DNA of 64,000 nt from Flectonema sp. DT1601 (GCA_964019425.1 OZ025850.1:620001-684000); one strand, 5' to 3'; counted from the first letter of the stretch, positions 51,114 to 62,050 are shown. The notes: generated from the sequence alone by a model not told the origin. Program-made: numbers and translations.

Positions 51114-52538
51114 TCACTTCTTTCTTTTCCAGTCAAAGATCGAATCGTTTTTACTGTCAAAGACGCCGGAAAGTGGAGCTGTCCAATTTATTTGTTTTTT
51201 AATATTTAGTGCGAGAATAGGTTTGGTCTAGTTGATCAACACGAGGAGCTCAGACTCCCGAGTTTTGCGAAACAGCGATCATTACAGTGTCTTCGCTTTG
51301 ATTGGGCAGTATTTTTGTTCTTTAATTTTATGTGAAGACAATCAAAGACAATAACGATAATGTTTTATGAATCGTAGTTTAACTTAATGCTTGCTCACTT
51401 GTGTCGGTGTAGCAGTCAGTCTCTTTTTATTTGACTGTTCGCTGAAAGAAGGCGTTTCTGTTGAACTGTTGTACCCTCTGATGGTGATTACTATTATTTG
51501 CAGCTTGGCTTATCCTTCATAAGTTTCTTAGCGTTTGTCGTAAGATACGACACAGCAAAGTTAATGCCGTGTTGTCTAATTCAGTACTTTAGAATGATTT
51601 CTAAATTATACGTTCTCTCATTTCCAGTAACCTTAATAATAAATGGAAGTTATCGGGCCATGTTAGGTAAATATTGCATTTTGTTGGTATTGTTATTTCG
51701 GGTTTCACCCGACGACATTTTTCCCAATAATTTTACCCAACGCCCCCAATTTTATTTGAAACACAGTTCAAATCTAGATCGATGCGAACCTTATGGGACC
51801 ACTGCCAACAAGAACTTGTAATGTCAAGCGGTCTCCTCGCGTGGTTGCTACACGGTGTAGCTGGTTGTCAGTTAGTTTCGTCATTTCAATATATATGCAT
51901 TTGTGAAAAGAAAACTTAATTAATTATGACCAACGCAACAATGCAAACAGTTTACGATGACTTGGGTTACATTGACTCAGTTGAGAAGCTGTGATGGGTT
52001 TTCAAAGTTAAATTAGAATCTCAGATACTGACAATTAATTCACATGTATTTCACTTTACAAGGGCCACACTTATGATTGACAGGAAACATCTGATCGATG
52101 GGGCGATGAGGTGTCTTTAGCCTCGACACTATTTTTCTGTTTTGTCCTTTGGTCTCGACTTTATTTTCTATTTTTACCTTCTGGCCTCGACTCTATTTTT
52201 CACTAATTTTCTATTTCATCCCTGAAAAAGGGACATCAAAAGTGATGGTGACACATTTGGTAAGAAGTTTAGTCTGGTTTATGTCGGAAAACATAGTTCA
52301 CTCCTTGGAATTCTGTAGTGAAGGAATAGGAATTTATGAATTCACCAGGTTTTTTAAGATTGCAGTTTTTATACCACAACAATATATGATACAGGACCCT
52401 GGAGAGCGGGACCCTGGAGAGCGGGACCCTAGGTTTCACATTTCAAACTCAAATATAGTATCCACCGATTCGTCGATTTTTAATACAGTTTTAGTAATTT
52501 ATTTCCCCACAGACAACACCCCACCCCCCAAAAATCCA
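50541..52538. other. 2.0 kb spacer at the edge of the accessory compartment
   Basis: No gene supported. Near 52109-52200 a roughly 40-nt unit containing CTCGACT(T/C)TATTTT is repeated about three times, and near 52392-52431 a 15-nt unit (GGACCCTGGAGAGCG) occurs about two and a half times. Frames across these repeats are not convincing genes. Confidence 0.5.
52392..52431. repeat. 15-nt minisatellite, about 2.5 copies
   Basis: Direct repeat of GGACCCTGGAGAGCG. Its length is a multiple of three, so copy-number change would keep frame if it were coding. Confidence 0.75.
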
Positions 52539-55500
52539 ATGACATCTACACCAAATGAAGTCCCAGTTGCTACACAGAATGACGAAATCATAACGTACTT
52601 GAGGGAGACGAGAACGAAGATTAAAACGATCGAAAAAGAATTAGGGGAACTCGATGGCATTCGCAACATTAGGATAAAAATACTGGAGAAGACCGTCCTA
52701 ACATCTGAAGAAACAATCCAGAAGGAAGATTACTACAACTTGAAAAAGAACTTAGAGGAACTGAAGGAGAATGAGAAAAGCTATATTGACTTGTTGAAGA
52801 AATCTTCTGAGGTATACCTTTTACTTTTGTTTAACGCATTTCGGGGTAACCTGTCTGAACGGGTCCCGTCCTTTTTTTGTATTGGTCACTGACAGCCCTT
52901 CAGATTGATTTGTTCTCTTGCAGTCGAGCGTTACTGATTAGCGGACAAGGGGCGATCTGTCCCCTTTGTCGTTCAACCACCGATATGCCTCTTCATAACT
53001 TCAGTAATTTTCCGTGGTCGAAAAAACCTAAGCCAGGCTGGCACTGGTCCTTTGATCTATCCGAGTTAGGTTTTATGTGTCAGGTGTATGACTCTAACAA
53101 CATTAATAAGATGCCGAAAAGGCATTTCATTAAAGATGGCTCCAAAATCATGGAAAAAAACCATAGACTTTGAGCACAAGACCAATGGAAACAAGGCATG
53201 CTTTAACGCCTCTCAAAAGATCAAACATTATCAGATTGATTCAAAAAAGAACAAGGACCCCTTTAAGAAAGCTCAAGTTAACCCGAGTATTTCATGGAAG
53301 GGTACATTTTTCAAGAATGGGAATAAAAAGGTTACGGATAATTCCATACAGATAATTCCAAAAAACACTAATACAAACTATCCCGAGCGAGCTATTATGA
53401 TGACCTTTTATGAAGATACACAGATTATCGATGATGGGAAGATGGGTCGGCTTGTTGCCTTAGGTCGTCAGCTTGTCCTGTCAAACACCAGACGAGATGT
53501 GGATTTAAACCGCATTGTAGACTTACATGGGGTGATCACAGCCTTTCGACAGAAGCTTGAGCTATCTGATGAGATCCCTTTGATTGTCTGTGTTGATGAA
53601 CTTATTTAATTGCGTGAACATCACATTATGGAGCTTCGGAAACAAAGTGTGGATGAATCAAATCTCAAGAGTCGTGCAACAGATCGATGCAAAGCGCTGA
53701 GAACTGCCCTGATGGCCTATCAGGACAGATGCACCAATAACAAGTTACCCGAGATACGATTTGTCTGGACGTCACTCACCGAGTTGTTTGATAACGAAGT
53801 GACCGAGTCTGTAGGTAGTTGTCGTAAAATCGTTCACATACCATTAACAAACCTAACTCATGAAAATGCCTTGAATCTATTGAGTGACGAGCTTAAAGGG
53901 GCAGGTGATCTGGTAACTGAGTGGTCATTGAATATGTGTGCTGGTAATCCCCGTGCGATTGTGAGTCTCCCCGAAGTGATTAATGACGGAAAGTGTTTTG
54001 GTACAGCTGGTCTTGCTTCACGCATAGCTAGTGGACTTTATAGAGCATGCATGTTTCAAACGCTTCACATTTCATTTGTTGAGGACCACCTCGCTGCAGT
54101 TCTCACAAAGCCGCTCAACAGTGCCACACCACAGCAAGTTTACTAATCTTGCGATTTTTCTAAAAACTACCCTGAGAGGTTACATCAGTAATATGCCACC
54201 ATTACAAAACAATAATGAACTACAAACGGTACAAAAAGAGATTACTAAAATCAAAGAACACATGGATTTTCTCCAGATTGACAAGACAACACACGACCTA
54301 GCTCTGTGTTGTAGACATTTGTACCAACAAACCCTCAACAACCAAATCAACGGTTGTAATGTCTACAAAGAATACAACATTGAAGAGACCAAGGAGGAAA
54401 TGATTAGGTTAGAAAAACTTAACAAAAAACACGGCTTCAGACACACAAACAACTTACCATATCTTTATGGTAGTCCGAAGTTTCACAAGAAACCGATGAA
54501 GTTTCGTTTCATAGCTGGTTCTTCCTCAAAAACAAACTTCGATATTCAAAAGGAAGGTGACAACTGTTTGTTTAGAGGCAAACCTCTCACTACAACCACA
54601 GAGATGTCAAAAGAACTGTCAGGCATCTTAAAAACGCTATTGTTTAGAATTAAAACGATAGAAAAAGAAGAAGAAAGGAAAACCGGAATACAGAAATATT
54701 TCATAGTTGACAATGTTGATGAGGTAGCTAAATATATTAAAGCTAACTACACTTGTCTCAGCTATAGAAATGTTAAGTCCTTTGACTTTAGTGACATGTA
54801 CACTAATTTACCGCACAAGGAAATACTTGAGGAAATTAGTACTATCCTGAATCAGTACATGTCCAATGATGAGACCCTAACCCGAAACGAACTCAACACT
54901 CCAGGGAATGGTTTCGCATTTTCAAATAACGAAGATGCAAAGGACAGATGAACCGCAACCCATGGAGTCACCGAGGATCAAACACCTAACGCCTCGTACA
55001 CCAGAAAAATAGGTGACGAAAACATTTGAAAATCCGAAGAGTATTCTTAAAACTCAAGGTGCACCCGCCAGAGCTAAGTCAGTTGCCATCAACACCATGA
55101 ATACAGATTACAGGTTTCCGACTCCTACTCTGGAACCTGTACTGCCACCACCAACTGCAATCAAAGGTTGGAATATACGACAAACTGATGAGATTATGAA
55201 ATCACTCAGAGATAGTCAGAGTCCAACTAGAGGCAATTCAACTACACTTCCACCACCAAAACTCCATAAGCCTAAACAACGAAGACTAAGGAGAACTATT
55301 CCTAAGGTGGATGAAAATGAAGCAACCTCAGATGTGGCCCAGCTCCAGCTTCAACAAGAAGTGAATCGAAACGTCTACGGACTACAGGGCATAGGACGCT
55401 CAACCTGTTAGTACGTGTCCCCCGAATTACCAGATTCGACAACGTCTTCTGGTCAGTAAGACATAAAATATAGTTTTCTCTTTTTATGTTTTCTTTTTTC

Positions 55501-56195
55501 TAAACGTAATTTTCTTTGATTAACAACTACAAATATTTACCAGTCAAGTACTTGATATTAATTATGTTTTTAATACCCTAAAGTTGTTACTGTTTTTACA
55601 TTGTCAAAGTTTCACGGGGGGCCCTGTAACCCACAACAACCTGAAAAGCAACTCATTTAAACACTAACAGGCGGCAGCCGCACCATTTGAGAACTTCTTC
55701 GATCCAGAGTTTACACAATACGGATCAACAAAAAAGCTTAGTTCATCAGGGGGAAAGCCATCAGACCTGAAGTTAGCTGTGAGTTTAACCCTTGGTAAAA
55801 AATGTATGGTGTGTGGCAGAAATGGCGGTACAGTTGCACATATCTTCAGAAATCCAGACTTTTGTGACGAAGCTAATGTGCGGTGGGTTGATGACACCTT
55901 TTCCAACTTTCTGATACTGTGTGGGACACGTGACTCAGCTGAAGACACTTGTCATAAACGATTTGATCGAAAGGAGATGGGCTTTTTGCATTGTAGAGAT
56001 GCTGAATGGAAAGTAATTGGCGGTGGACCCACCCGTCATGGAAATCTTGTTGAACTTACGTCACGTCCTCACAGATGTGCTTTACACTCTCACCTGGCAC
56101 GATGCCGCCGCTTACGGTCGCTTGATATCCCAAATACACAGAAAATCCAAGATATTGAAGACTGGATCAATAAAATCTCCCTTATCCCAATGTAA
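52539..56195 (+). CDS. Coiled-coil plus HNH nuclease protein, two exons with a large element-bearing intron (model)
   Basis: Proposed exons 52539-52811 and 55671-56195, phase-0 donor GAG/GTATAC and acceptor AACACTAACAG; 265 residues. Exon 1 codes 91 residues of charged coiled coil. Exon 2 carries an HNH-type nuclease fold: KCMVCGRNGG, then AHI as the first His, FLILCGTRDS with the Asn-equivalent region, TCHKRFD as the Cys/His pair, and a CxxH-type end. HNH domains occur as C-terminal effector modules in Crinkler-type proteins; no standard LxLFLAK header is visible. The 2.86 kb intron holds the Penelope-like element and a broken NTPase remnant. Both exons are in compatible phase, but the long-range splice is inferred. 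A closer acceptor ending at 52924 would make a 113-nt intron typical of this genome but opens no long frame. Confidence 0.5.
52840..52903. repeat. ~63-nt intronic repeat shared with 58052-58113
   Basis: Starts TCGGGGTAA and ends GACAGCCCTTC; about four-fifths identical to 58052-58113. In the first case it lies just after the donor of the coiled-coil exon, in the second just before the acceptor of the NTPase-nuclease exon, suggesting both genes descend from one duplicated unit. Confidence 0.7.
53397..54146 (+). pseudogene. Broken NTPase remnant of Crinkler/RHS type
   Basis: Treated as a fossil. It keeps the middle of a STAND-like NTPase as found in Crinkler/RHS effectors: a Walker-B-like LIVCVDE and a VHIPLTNLTHENALNLL segment. 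The Walker A region and a nuclease domain are not seen, and the frame is interrupted at least once. It lies inside copy 1 of the repeat unit and is missing from copy 2. Confidence 0.55.
55382..55417. repeat. Terminal box, copy 1 of 4
   Basis: CTACAGGGCATAGGACGCTC and the bases after it (AACCTGTTAGTACGTG). Also at 57646-57681, 57911-57945 and 61439-61472. It closes the two retroelement copies. Confidence 0.75.
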
Positions 56196-56243
56196 CAATA
56201 ATGGTAACAATAATTTTAATAACAAAATAAACAAAAAGAAAAA

Positions 56244-57791
56244 CTTCATAACTTCAGTAATTTTCCGTGGTCGAAAAAACCTAAGCCAGGCTGGTACTGG
56301 TCCTTTGATCTATCCGAGTTAGGTTTTATATGTCAGGTTTGTGACTCTAACAACATTAATAAGATACCGAAAAGGCATTTTTATTAAAGATGGCTCCAAA
56401 ATCATGGAAAAAACCATAGACTTTGGGCACAATACCAATGGAAACAAGGCATGCTTTAACGCCACTCAAAAGATCAAACATTATCAGATTGATCCAAAAA
56501 AGAACAAGGACCCCTTTAAGAAAGCTCAAGTTAACCCGAGTATTTCATGGAAGGATACATTTTTAAATGGGAATAAAAGGGTTACGGATAATTCGAATAT
56601 TTCTTTAAAGAATGTCACCAATGAACCCAACGAAGATAAAGTCAACTTGAAAAAGAATCATGTGGCTAAACCTAAGAGAAAAACACGGCTTCAGACACAT
56701 AAACAACTTACCATATCTTTATGGTAGTCCGAAGTTTCACAAGAAACCGATGAAGTTTCGTTTCATAGCTGGTTCTTCCTCAAAAACAAACTTCGATATT
56801 CAAAAGGAAGGTGACAACTGTTTGTTTAGAGGCAAACCTCTCACTGCAACCACAGAGATGTCAAAAGAGCTGTCAGGCATCTTAAAAACGCTATTGTTTA
56901 GAATTAAAACGATAGAAAAAGAGGAAGAAAGGAAAACCGGAATACAGAAATATTTCATAGTTGACAATGTTGATGAGGTAGTGAAGTATATTAAAGCTAA
57001 CTACACTTGTCTCAGCTATAGAAATGTTAAGTCCTTTGACTTTAGTGACATGTACACTAATTTACCGCACAAGGAAATACTTGAGGAAATTAGTACTATC
57101 CTGAATCAGTACATGTCCAATGATGAGACCCTAACCCGAAACGAACTCAACACTCCAGGGAATGGTTTCGCATTTTCAAATAACGAAGATGCAAAGGACA
57201 GATGAACCGCAACCCATGGAGTCACCGAGGATCAAACACCTAACGCCTCGTACACCAGAAAAATAGGTGACGAAAACATTTGAAAATCCGAAGAGTATTC
57301 TTAAAACTCAAGGTGCACCCTCCAGAGCTAAGTCAGTTGCCATCAACACCATGAATACAGATTACAGGTTTCCGACTCCTACTCTGGAACCTGTACTGCC
57401 ACCACCAACTGCAATCAAAGGTTGGAATATACGACAAACTGATGAGATTACGAAATCACTCAGAGATAGTCAGAGTCCAACTAGAGGCAATTCAACTACA
57501 CTTCCACCACCAAAACTCCATAAGCCTTAACAACGAAGACTAAGGAGAACTATTCCGAAGGTGGATGAAAATGAAGCAACCTCAGATGTGGTATGCCAAG
57601 GCCCAGCTCCAGCTTCAACAAGAAGTGAATCGAAACGTCTACGGACTACAGGGCATAGGACGCTCAACCTGTTAGTACGTGGTCCCGAATTACCAGATTT
57701 GACAACGTCTTCTGGTCATACTTACATACAAAAAATATAGTTTTCTCTTTTTCCTAAAGTTGTCACTGTTTTTACATTGTCAAAGTCTCAC
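56244..57791 (+). mobile_element. Penelope-like retroelement region, copy 2 (shorter)
   Basis: 56244-56594 matches 52991-53344 and 56680-57752 matches 54425-55490. The roughly 1.08 kb that separates these parts in copy 1 is replaced here by about 85 unique bases. 57752-57791 matches 55575-55615. The RT fragment (56690-57205) keeps the same YGSPKFHKKP and FDFSDMYTNLP blocks and the same early end. A 10-base insertion lies near 57587. Confidence 0.65.
57646..57681. repeat. Terminal box, copy 2 of 4
   Basis: Identical in its first 36 bases to the box at 55382; ends retroelement copy 2 and is followed by the same ACCAGA/TCTGGT hairpin. Confidence 0.75.
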
Positions 57792-57910
57792 CCCCTCCCA
57801 AATTCTTGTAATGTATTTTTCTTTTCTTTTTTTCTCATCCCGTTACTACCCACCCAGATAATTTTTATTGGTTTCCCATTAATGCATTAATGTTTTCAAG
57901 CTGTAACGAC

Positions 57911-57945
57911 CTGCAGGGCATGGGATGCTCAACCTGTAGTGCGTG
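57911..57945. repeat. Terminal box, copy 3 of 4
   Basis: Diverged copy preceded by AAGCTGTAACG. It sits about 200 bases before the NTPase-nuclease exon, with no retroelement frame attached. Confidence 0.65.
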
Positions 57946-58141
57946 GTCCCTGGGTCAATTTGACTTGACAGCATTTCTTTCTCTGGTAGTTTATTTAAAG
58001 CATGCGATTTTGTGTACAGGATCCAGTTATAATGATTCATGTCTAATTTGTTTCGGGGTAAACCTGCCTGATCGGTCCGACCTTTTTTTGTATTGGTCAC
58101 CGACAGCCCTTCGTTCAATAAAAAAACCAATCCACACACAG

Positions 58142-60031
58142 AAAAAACCCCGTGAAATCGTTGCGGATATTTTGAACAAAGTTAGTGAAGAAGACTTGCG
58201 GAAGAAATTATCGAACCCTCATGTTCTTGTTTCTTCAACTGGATCGAAATGGGACTATCAAGAGAATGGGGGATTCAAAAAAGAGCTTTGTAAGACATTC
58301 GGTAACAACCTAAATAAGTTTAACAGCAAGGAGAATTTAGATAAGAATGGCAGTCCTGTACCCCTTCTTGTTTGTGGCATTGGCGAGGGCAAGAGTCGGG
58401 CGCTTCAGGAAGCGCCGAAGATGCTGAAGAAACTGGCGGAAGATTCCAAGACATTCAGCCAAGTGTTGGTGTTCCAAGTAACCTTTGAGAATAGCACACC
58501 GGTGGACAAGAAATTGAATACTCGTGAGCAAGTCCCGCTGCGGATCCTTTACTACCTTTCTGATCAGACTATCAGTTATAGTCAATTCGAGATCGCTAAT
58601 GGAAATCAAGGGCTGACCCTTGGTGATGTACTGGATTACCTGGCAAAAGACAACGACAAGCCATCAGCTGTGTTACTGATGATTGATGGCGTGCATAACT
58701 TGGCTGGGAAACCCATGAAACTACCTGAAGACGACCCTCTCCGCATATTTCTTTGCAACGTTGTGAGCGGCGATTACATTTTGTGCCAACGTCGGAGGCA
58801 TTTCATCTTCCCGCTGTGTTCCTGCACTGCAAGTATTACGGCTATCGAAGCTCTAAAGCAATCCAGCACCGAGAAAGCATGGATTCCTCTGCCAAAGCTA
58901 ATTACTGTCCCATTGGTAAACGGGAAACAAATCCGAATCACCCAGGAACAGCTCAGCGTCATGGGGGGACATGGCAGGGCCGTGGAGGTTTTGATGAATA
59001 TCATTGCGAACAATACGGAGCAATCTATGACTGATATCCAACTCTACAGTGAAGTTGCTGAACAGCTGAGTTCGAATAAATCGGGATTCGGGGGATTCGA
59101 GTCTGATCATGTGACCGCCTTATTAAAGGCCTGCTTCCTGAGAGATACGCTTATCCCAGGACGAGACGATGCTAACATTCCAGTTGGGGAGGACAAGCAG
59201 CTTCATGTGAGTACCTTCACTCAGCATGGGCTTCTCAGAATTGAGAACCAGAAACTGATAATTGCACCGATCTGGTTACTCATGAATAAAAAGCAGAAAA
59301 ACGGGCACATTCTGCAAGGTTGGCAAGGGGCGACACCAGTTAGTGAAGTACAGTGGGAGCAGTTCGGGGCATGGTTCCGAATGTTTCTGTCGAGGGTACA
59401 TAAGAATGGTGGTGAGACTATGAGCCTCAAGGACTTCCACAAAGGGATGCTTTGGGCTGACGACTCCAACCCACCGACGTTCAATAATGTTCTAGTCACG
59501 CGTGTTCTACAAAGTAAATTCAAAATCTCAACGAAGAGCGAATCGAAGGCTGAGGAAATCAAAAAGGAGTCCCAGGCCGGTAGTTGGAATATCAAACTCG
59601 AGAGCAAGGAAGTTGACATCAAAGATGGAAAGTCCATTGTGATCAATGCAAAAGCTGCATCTGCAGGCGACAGCTTTATCCCTCTGACCAGCTCGCAGGG
59701 TGAAATCTTCACTGAAGTCTATCAGCAGAAGTTGTATTTGAAGACCGTTTTTCCTAAGTCGGACGAAACATTTCTGGATTTTGCTAAGTCGGAGATACAT
59801 AAAGCAGTGGGGGATAACGATGTTCTGATATTCTCCACCCAGGCTGAGTTTCCCAGTAGCTGGAAATCTTTATTAAAAGGGAAACTCGTTGGACTTGTGC
59901 ATCGTTCGAATTTCAATGATTACTTCGGACCGTTCGCTGCTTTCTGGCCGAGGAGTGAACTGAAGCCGCCAGCTGCAATGAAGCGGAAAGCATCCCACGA
60001 AGAATCCCAGCTCATCAAGAGGCCGAAGTAG
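58142..60031 (+). CDS. Crinkler/RHS-type P-loop NTPase with restriction-fold nuclease, main exon
   Basis: The exon follows CACACACAG/AAAAAA, a good acceptor, and is open for 629 residues; the frame runs on upstream to 57890, but that part overlaps repeats and is probably not translated. The exon carrying the start codon is not identified. P-loop GIGEGKS at residues 79 to 85, Walker-B-like LLMIDGVH near 178, a winged-helix-like region, then at about 500 to 530 a restriction-endonuclease-fold signature: an Asp in SAGDSF followed by QQK after a short spacing. The C-terminus is basic (KRKASHEE, KRPK), likely a nuclear signal. This NTPase-plus-nuclease layout is that of CRN-RHS proteins, thought to act as DNA-cutting effectors or in conflicts between elements. 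The frame looks whole. Richer in GC than the housekeeping genes. Confidence 0.75.
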   Translation, partial: KKPREIVADILNKVSEEDLRKKLSNPHVLVSSTGSKWDYQENGGFKKELCKTFGNNLNKFNSKENLDKNGSPVPLLVCGIGEGKSRALQEAPKMLKKLAEDSKTFSQVLVFQVTFENSTPVDKKLNTREQVPLRILYYLSDQTISYSQFEIANGNQGLTLGDVLDYLAKDNDKPSAVLLMIDGVHNLAGKPMKLPEDDPLRIFLCNVVSGDYILCQRRRHFIFPLCSCTASITAIEALKQSSTEKAWIPLPKLITVPLVNGKQIRITQEQLSVMGGHGRAVEVLMNIIANNTEQSMTDIQLYSEVAEQLSSNKSGFGGFESDHVTALLKACFLRDTLIPGRDDANIPVGEDKQLHVSTFTQHGLLRIENQKLIIAPIWLLMNKKQKNGHILQGWQGATPVSEVQWEQFGAWFRMFLSRVHKNGGETMSLKDFHKGMLWADDSNPPTFNNVLVTRVLQSKFKISTKSESKAEEIKKESQAGSWNIKLESKEVDIKDGKSIVINAKAASAGDSFIPLTSSQGEIFTEVYQQKLYLKTVFPKSDETFLDFAKSEIHKAVGDNDVLIFSTQAEFPSSWKSLLKGKLVGLVHRSNFNDYFGPFAAFWPRSELKPPAAMKRKASHEESQLIKRPK

Positions 60032-60785
60032 ACAACAGTCACCCGCAAACCCGCACATACGGAAGTTATTCTCTCACATTTTCGTTTTTGGAACACTGAG
60101 CGGGACGGAAAAAGCTAATGCACGATAACCCTTATTTTCATCCTAAGATAGCAACACAATAAATAATAAATAAAAAAATTGCGATGCAACTTTTTCTTTT
60201 AATTGTCAGACTTAAGTTAAAAAGAATGTATAAAAGAAAGACAAACATAGAAGTGAAGAGAACAAAAAAAACAAAGAGTCTGGAAGCACAGACAGAGTGT
60301 ATTCTCAGGTTTAATACTGCGACTAAAAGAAACCACTTAATTATTCCACCCACTACCCCTTATAGCTCAGAACGTTTCTGGTGTTTTTCTAGCCTGGCCA
60401 GCCTGTGTGATTGGACTGGTTTTTATGATAATCCGTCTAACTGCTTTCATCCTATGTGGCTGAATTGCTTTTTATAATAAAACCACGCTAGTGCCAACCT
60501 GTATGGTTTGTCTGTTCTGCCTGCAAAACTTATGACTTTGTCTGCAAGGGATGGCTCTCATATGTTTTGGTCATTGTTGTATATTCAAGCTTTCTTAGAT
60601 GAAATGGGTTGTTCTTTAATACTAATCACTATTAATAGCGTGCAGGAAAAAAGTTTACGATGGATTTCCCCAGCCAGTACACAAGATACATATTTTTGGG
60701 GTACGCTCGGTGTAATGGCGTACCATACTACTTCTGAGCACTATATGTAAACATCATAATTAACTGGTACTTCGATGAGATCAAA
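60032..60785. other. Spacer with a 15-nt end motif and gene relics
   Basis: ACCCGCAAACCCGCA at 60041-60055 lies 10 nt after the NTPase-nuclease stop and is the inverse of the octamer repeat at 63319. Short frames near 60184 and 60508 include Cys-containing stretches that may be relics of a zinc-binding gene like the next one; I do not call them genes. Confidence 0.4.
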
Positions 60786-61246
60786 ATGAAAGCAGCTACA
60801 ACAATGTCAAGTTGCTCAGATTTAACCTCAGAAACCGTATCTGTGACCTCTTCCGATTCATCTTCCTCAACTACTTCCTCAAGTTCTAATACGATTGATG
60901 AAGAGTTAGTTGTGGATGTACTTATTAATTTATTAGAAGATTCGGACATTCTAATTTTTAGAGAAGAGCTTCACTTATGTCCAGCAAGGCACAACCTGAA
61001 ATTTGCGAAGGTAATATGTACTGTAACATCTGTGACCGCAACATGCCGCAAACCACTTATAATCTTGCATTCCAATGTAGACAAAAAGACTGTGATTATG
61101 ATGTTTGTTTAAGTTGTTTGGGATTATTCGTTTGCACTGCGTGTGGTGCCACGGAATCTCAGGCTGGAAGACAATTTAATTTACGAGGCTTAAGATCACA
61201 CCAAACTCACTGCACAGTCTTTCGAGAGCAAAGCAAACGTAGTTAA
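60786..61246 (+). CDS. Cysteine-rich zinc-binding protein, probable two exons
   Basis: The second part (60977-61246 frame) has an ordered set of Cys and His: YCNICDRN, then FQCRQKDCDYDVCLSC, then FVCTACG, and HQTHC, which reads as a treble-clef or ZZ/RING-like zinc domain followed by a C2H2-like end. The first part is a Ser-rich acidic stretch in another frame. A phase-0 intron 60837-60961 (ACC/GTATCT ... CTAATTTTTAG) joins the two into one protein of about 111 residues; the size and TTTTTAG acceptor suit this genome, but this is a model. A frameshifted relic is the other option. Function unknown. Confidence 0.4.
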
Positions 61247-61438
61247 TTATCACTCGCAGCAAAGTATTGCGAGATGTGCTCCACTGGTAGTGCTACGAAC
61301 CAGAAATCATTTATATTTTATTTTTATTCTTTATTTCCTTTATTATTTTTGCAAAAATAGTTTTCCCTTTTTTTAATTTTCCTTTAATATTTATTTACCT
61401 TTGAAGTGTGAAGGAATACTATTTTAAGCTGTAACGGG

Positions 61439-61472
61439 CTACAGGGCATGGGGCGCTCAACCTGTAGTAGTG
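61439..61472. repeat. Terminal box, copy 4 of 4
   Basis: Preceded by AAGCTGTAACGG, like copy 3. No retroelement frame lies next to it. Confidence 0.65.
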
Positions 61473-62050
61473 GCCCCCGAATCCCCATATTCGACAGCAG
61501 TTACCCCCCCATATTCGACAGCACATATGGGACTTTTTTCCGATACCAGCTGTTGATTTCTTATATTGCAACCAGGTTTGGCCGAACCCTATTCTCGTTT
61601 TTCCCAGTTTCAAGTTGCTTTCCATTTAATATTAGTATCAAGTTATCCCCCCGACTAGATCCCAACAGCATTCCACATTTCTACCTTACCACATTCAAAA
61701 CAACTTCCACCTTCTGAACTCAGAGTTCATTTACTACTGCCACATAAAGAAGAAGAAAAAGAAAAAATAGAAACATACTTTTTGAAGGCAAAGGCCTGAA
61801 ACATCGCAGGCGAGGCAGTGAAACAGAAGGGGCAAGCCACATTTCCACTCTGCTGAATAGAAGAAAGTGATAATGAACAAACTAAAAAATGAACGATAAC
61901 CTTATTAATACTTATTCCCATCCCAGGTAGAATTGTCACACACATTGCAGACATAAGTTTGACTGTAGGACGGTCATGTAAACGTCTTTGTTTTGGAAAG
62001 AATTCAGCACCACTGTGGTGAGAGAGTAACCTTTATGAATACTTTGTTAT

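Larger units (their letters stand above)
52991..55615 (+). mobile_element. Penelope-like retroelement region, copy 1 (fragmentary)
   Basis: Contains a reverse-transcriptase fragment at 54194-54951. Typical Penelope-type marks are the YLYGSPKFHKKP motif (the YGxPKxHK signature), FIAGSSS after it, and SFDFSDMYTNLPHKE, equal to the first catalytic block. The frame ends before the YxDD block, so this piece cannot be a full enzyme. A Pro/Ser-rich frame follows at 55013-55411. Upstream, 52991-53344 carries a zinc-binding-like segment. The unit ends with a conserved terminal box (55382-55417) and a hairpin at 55429-55453 (ACCAGA/TCTGGT arms). Segments 52991-53344 and 54425-55490 recur in copy 2 at about 95 percent identity, so the duplication is fairly recent. 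Confidence 0.6.

Noticed and set aside
51498-51821. Hydrophobic frame in the spacer after the kinase fusion
   Set aside because: Starts at a non-ATG codon, has no family features and lies in low-complexity AT-rich DNA.
57439-57470. Hammerhead-ribozyme-like core (CTGATGA, then GAAA) in the Penelope-like element; Penelope elements often carry such ribozymes
   Set aside because: The bases needed for stem I do not pair with those after the would-be cleavage site, the match differs in copy 1 (55190), and it lies inside a coding-like frame.
57890-58141. N-terminal extension of the NTPase-nuclease frame
   Set aside because: It overlaps the terminal box and the shared intronic repeat, and a good splice acceptor ends at 58141.
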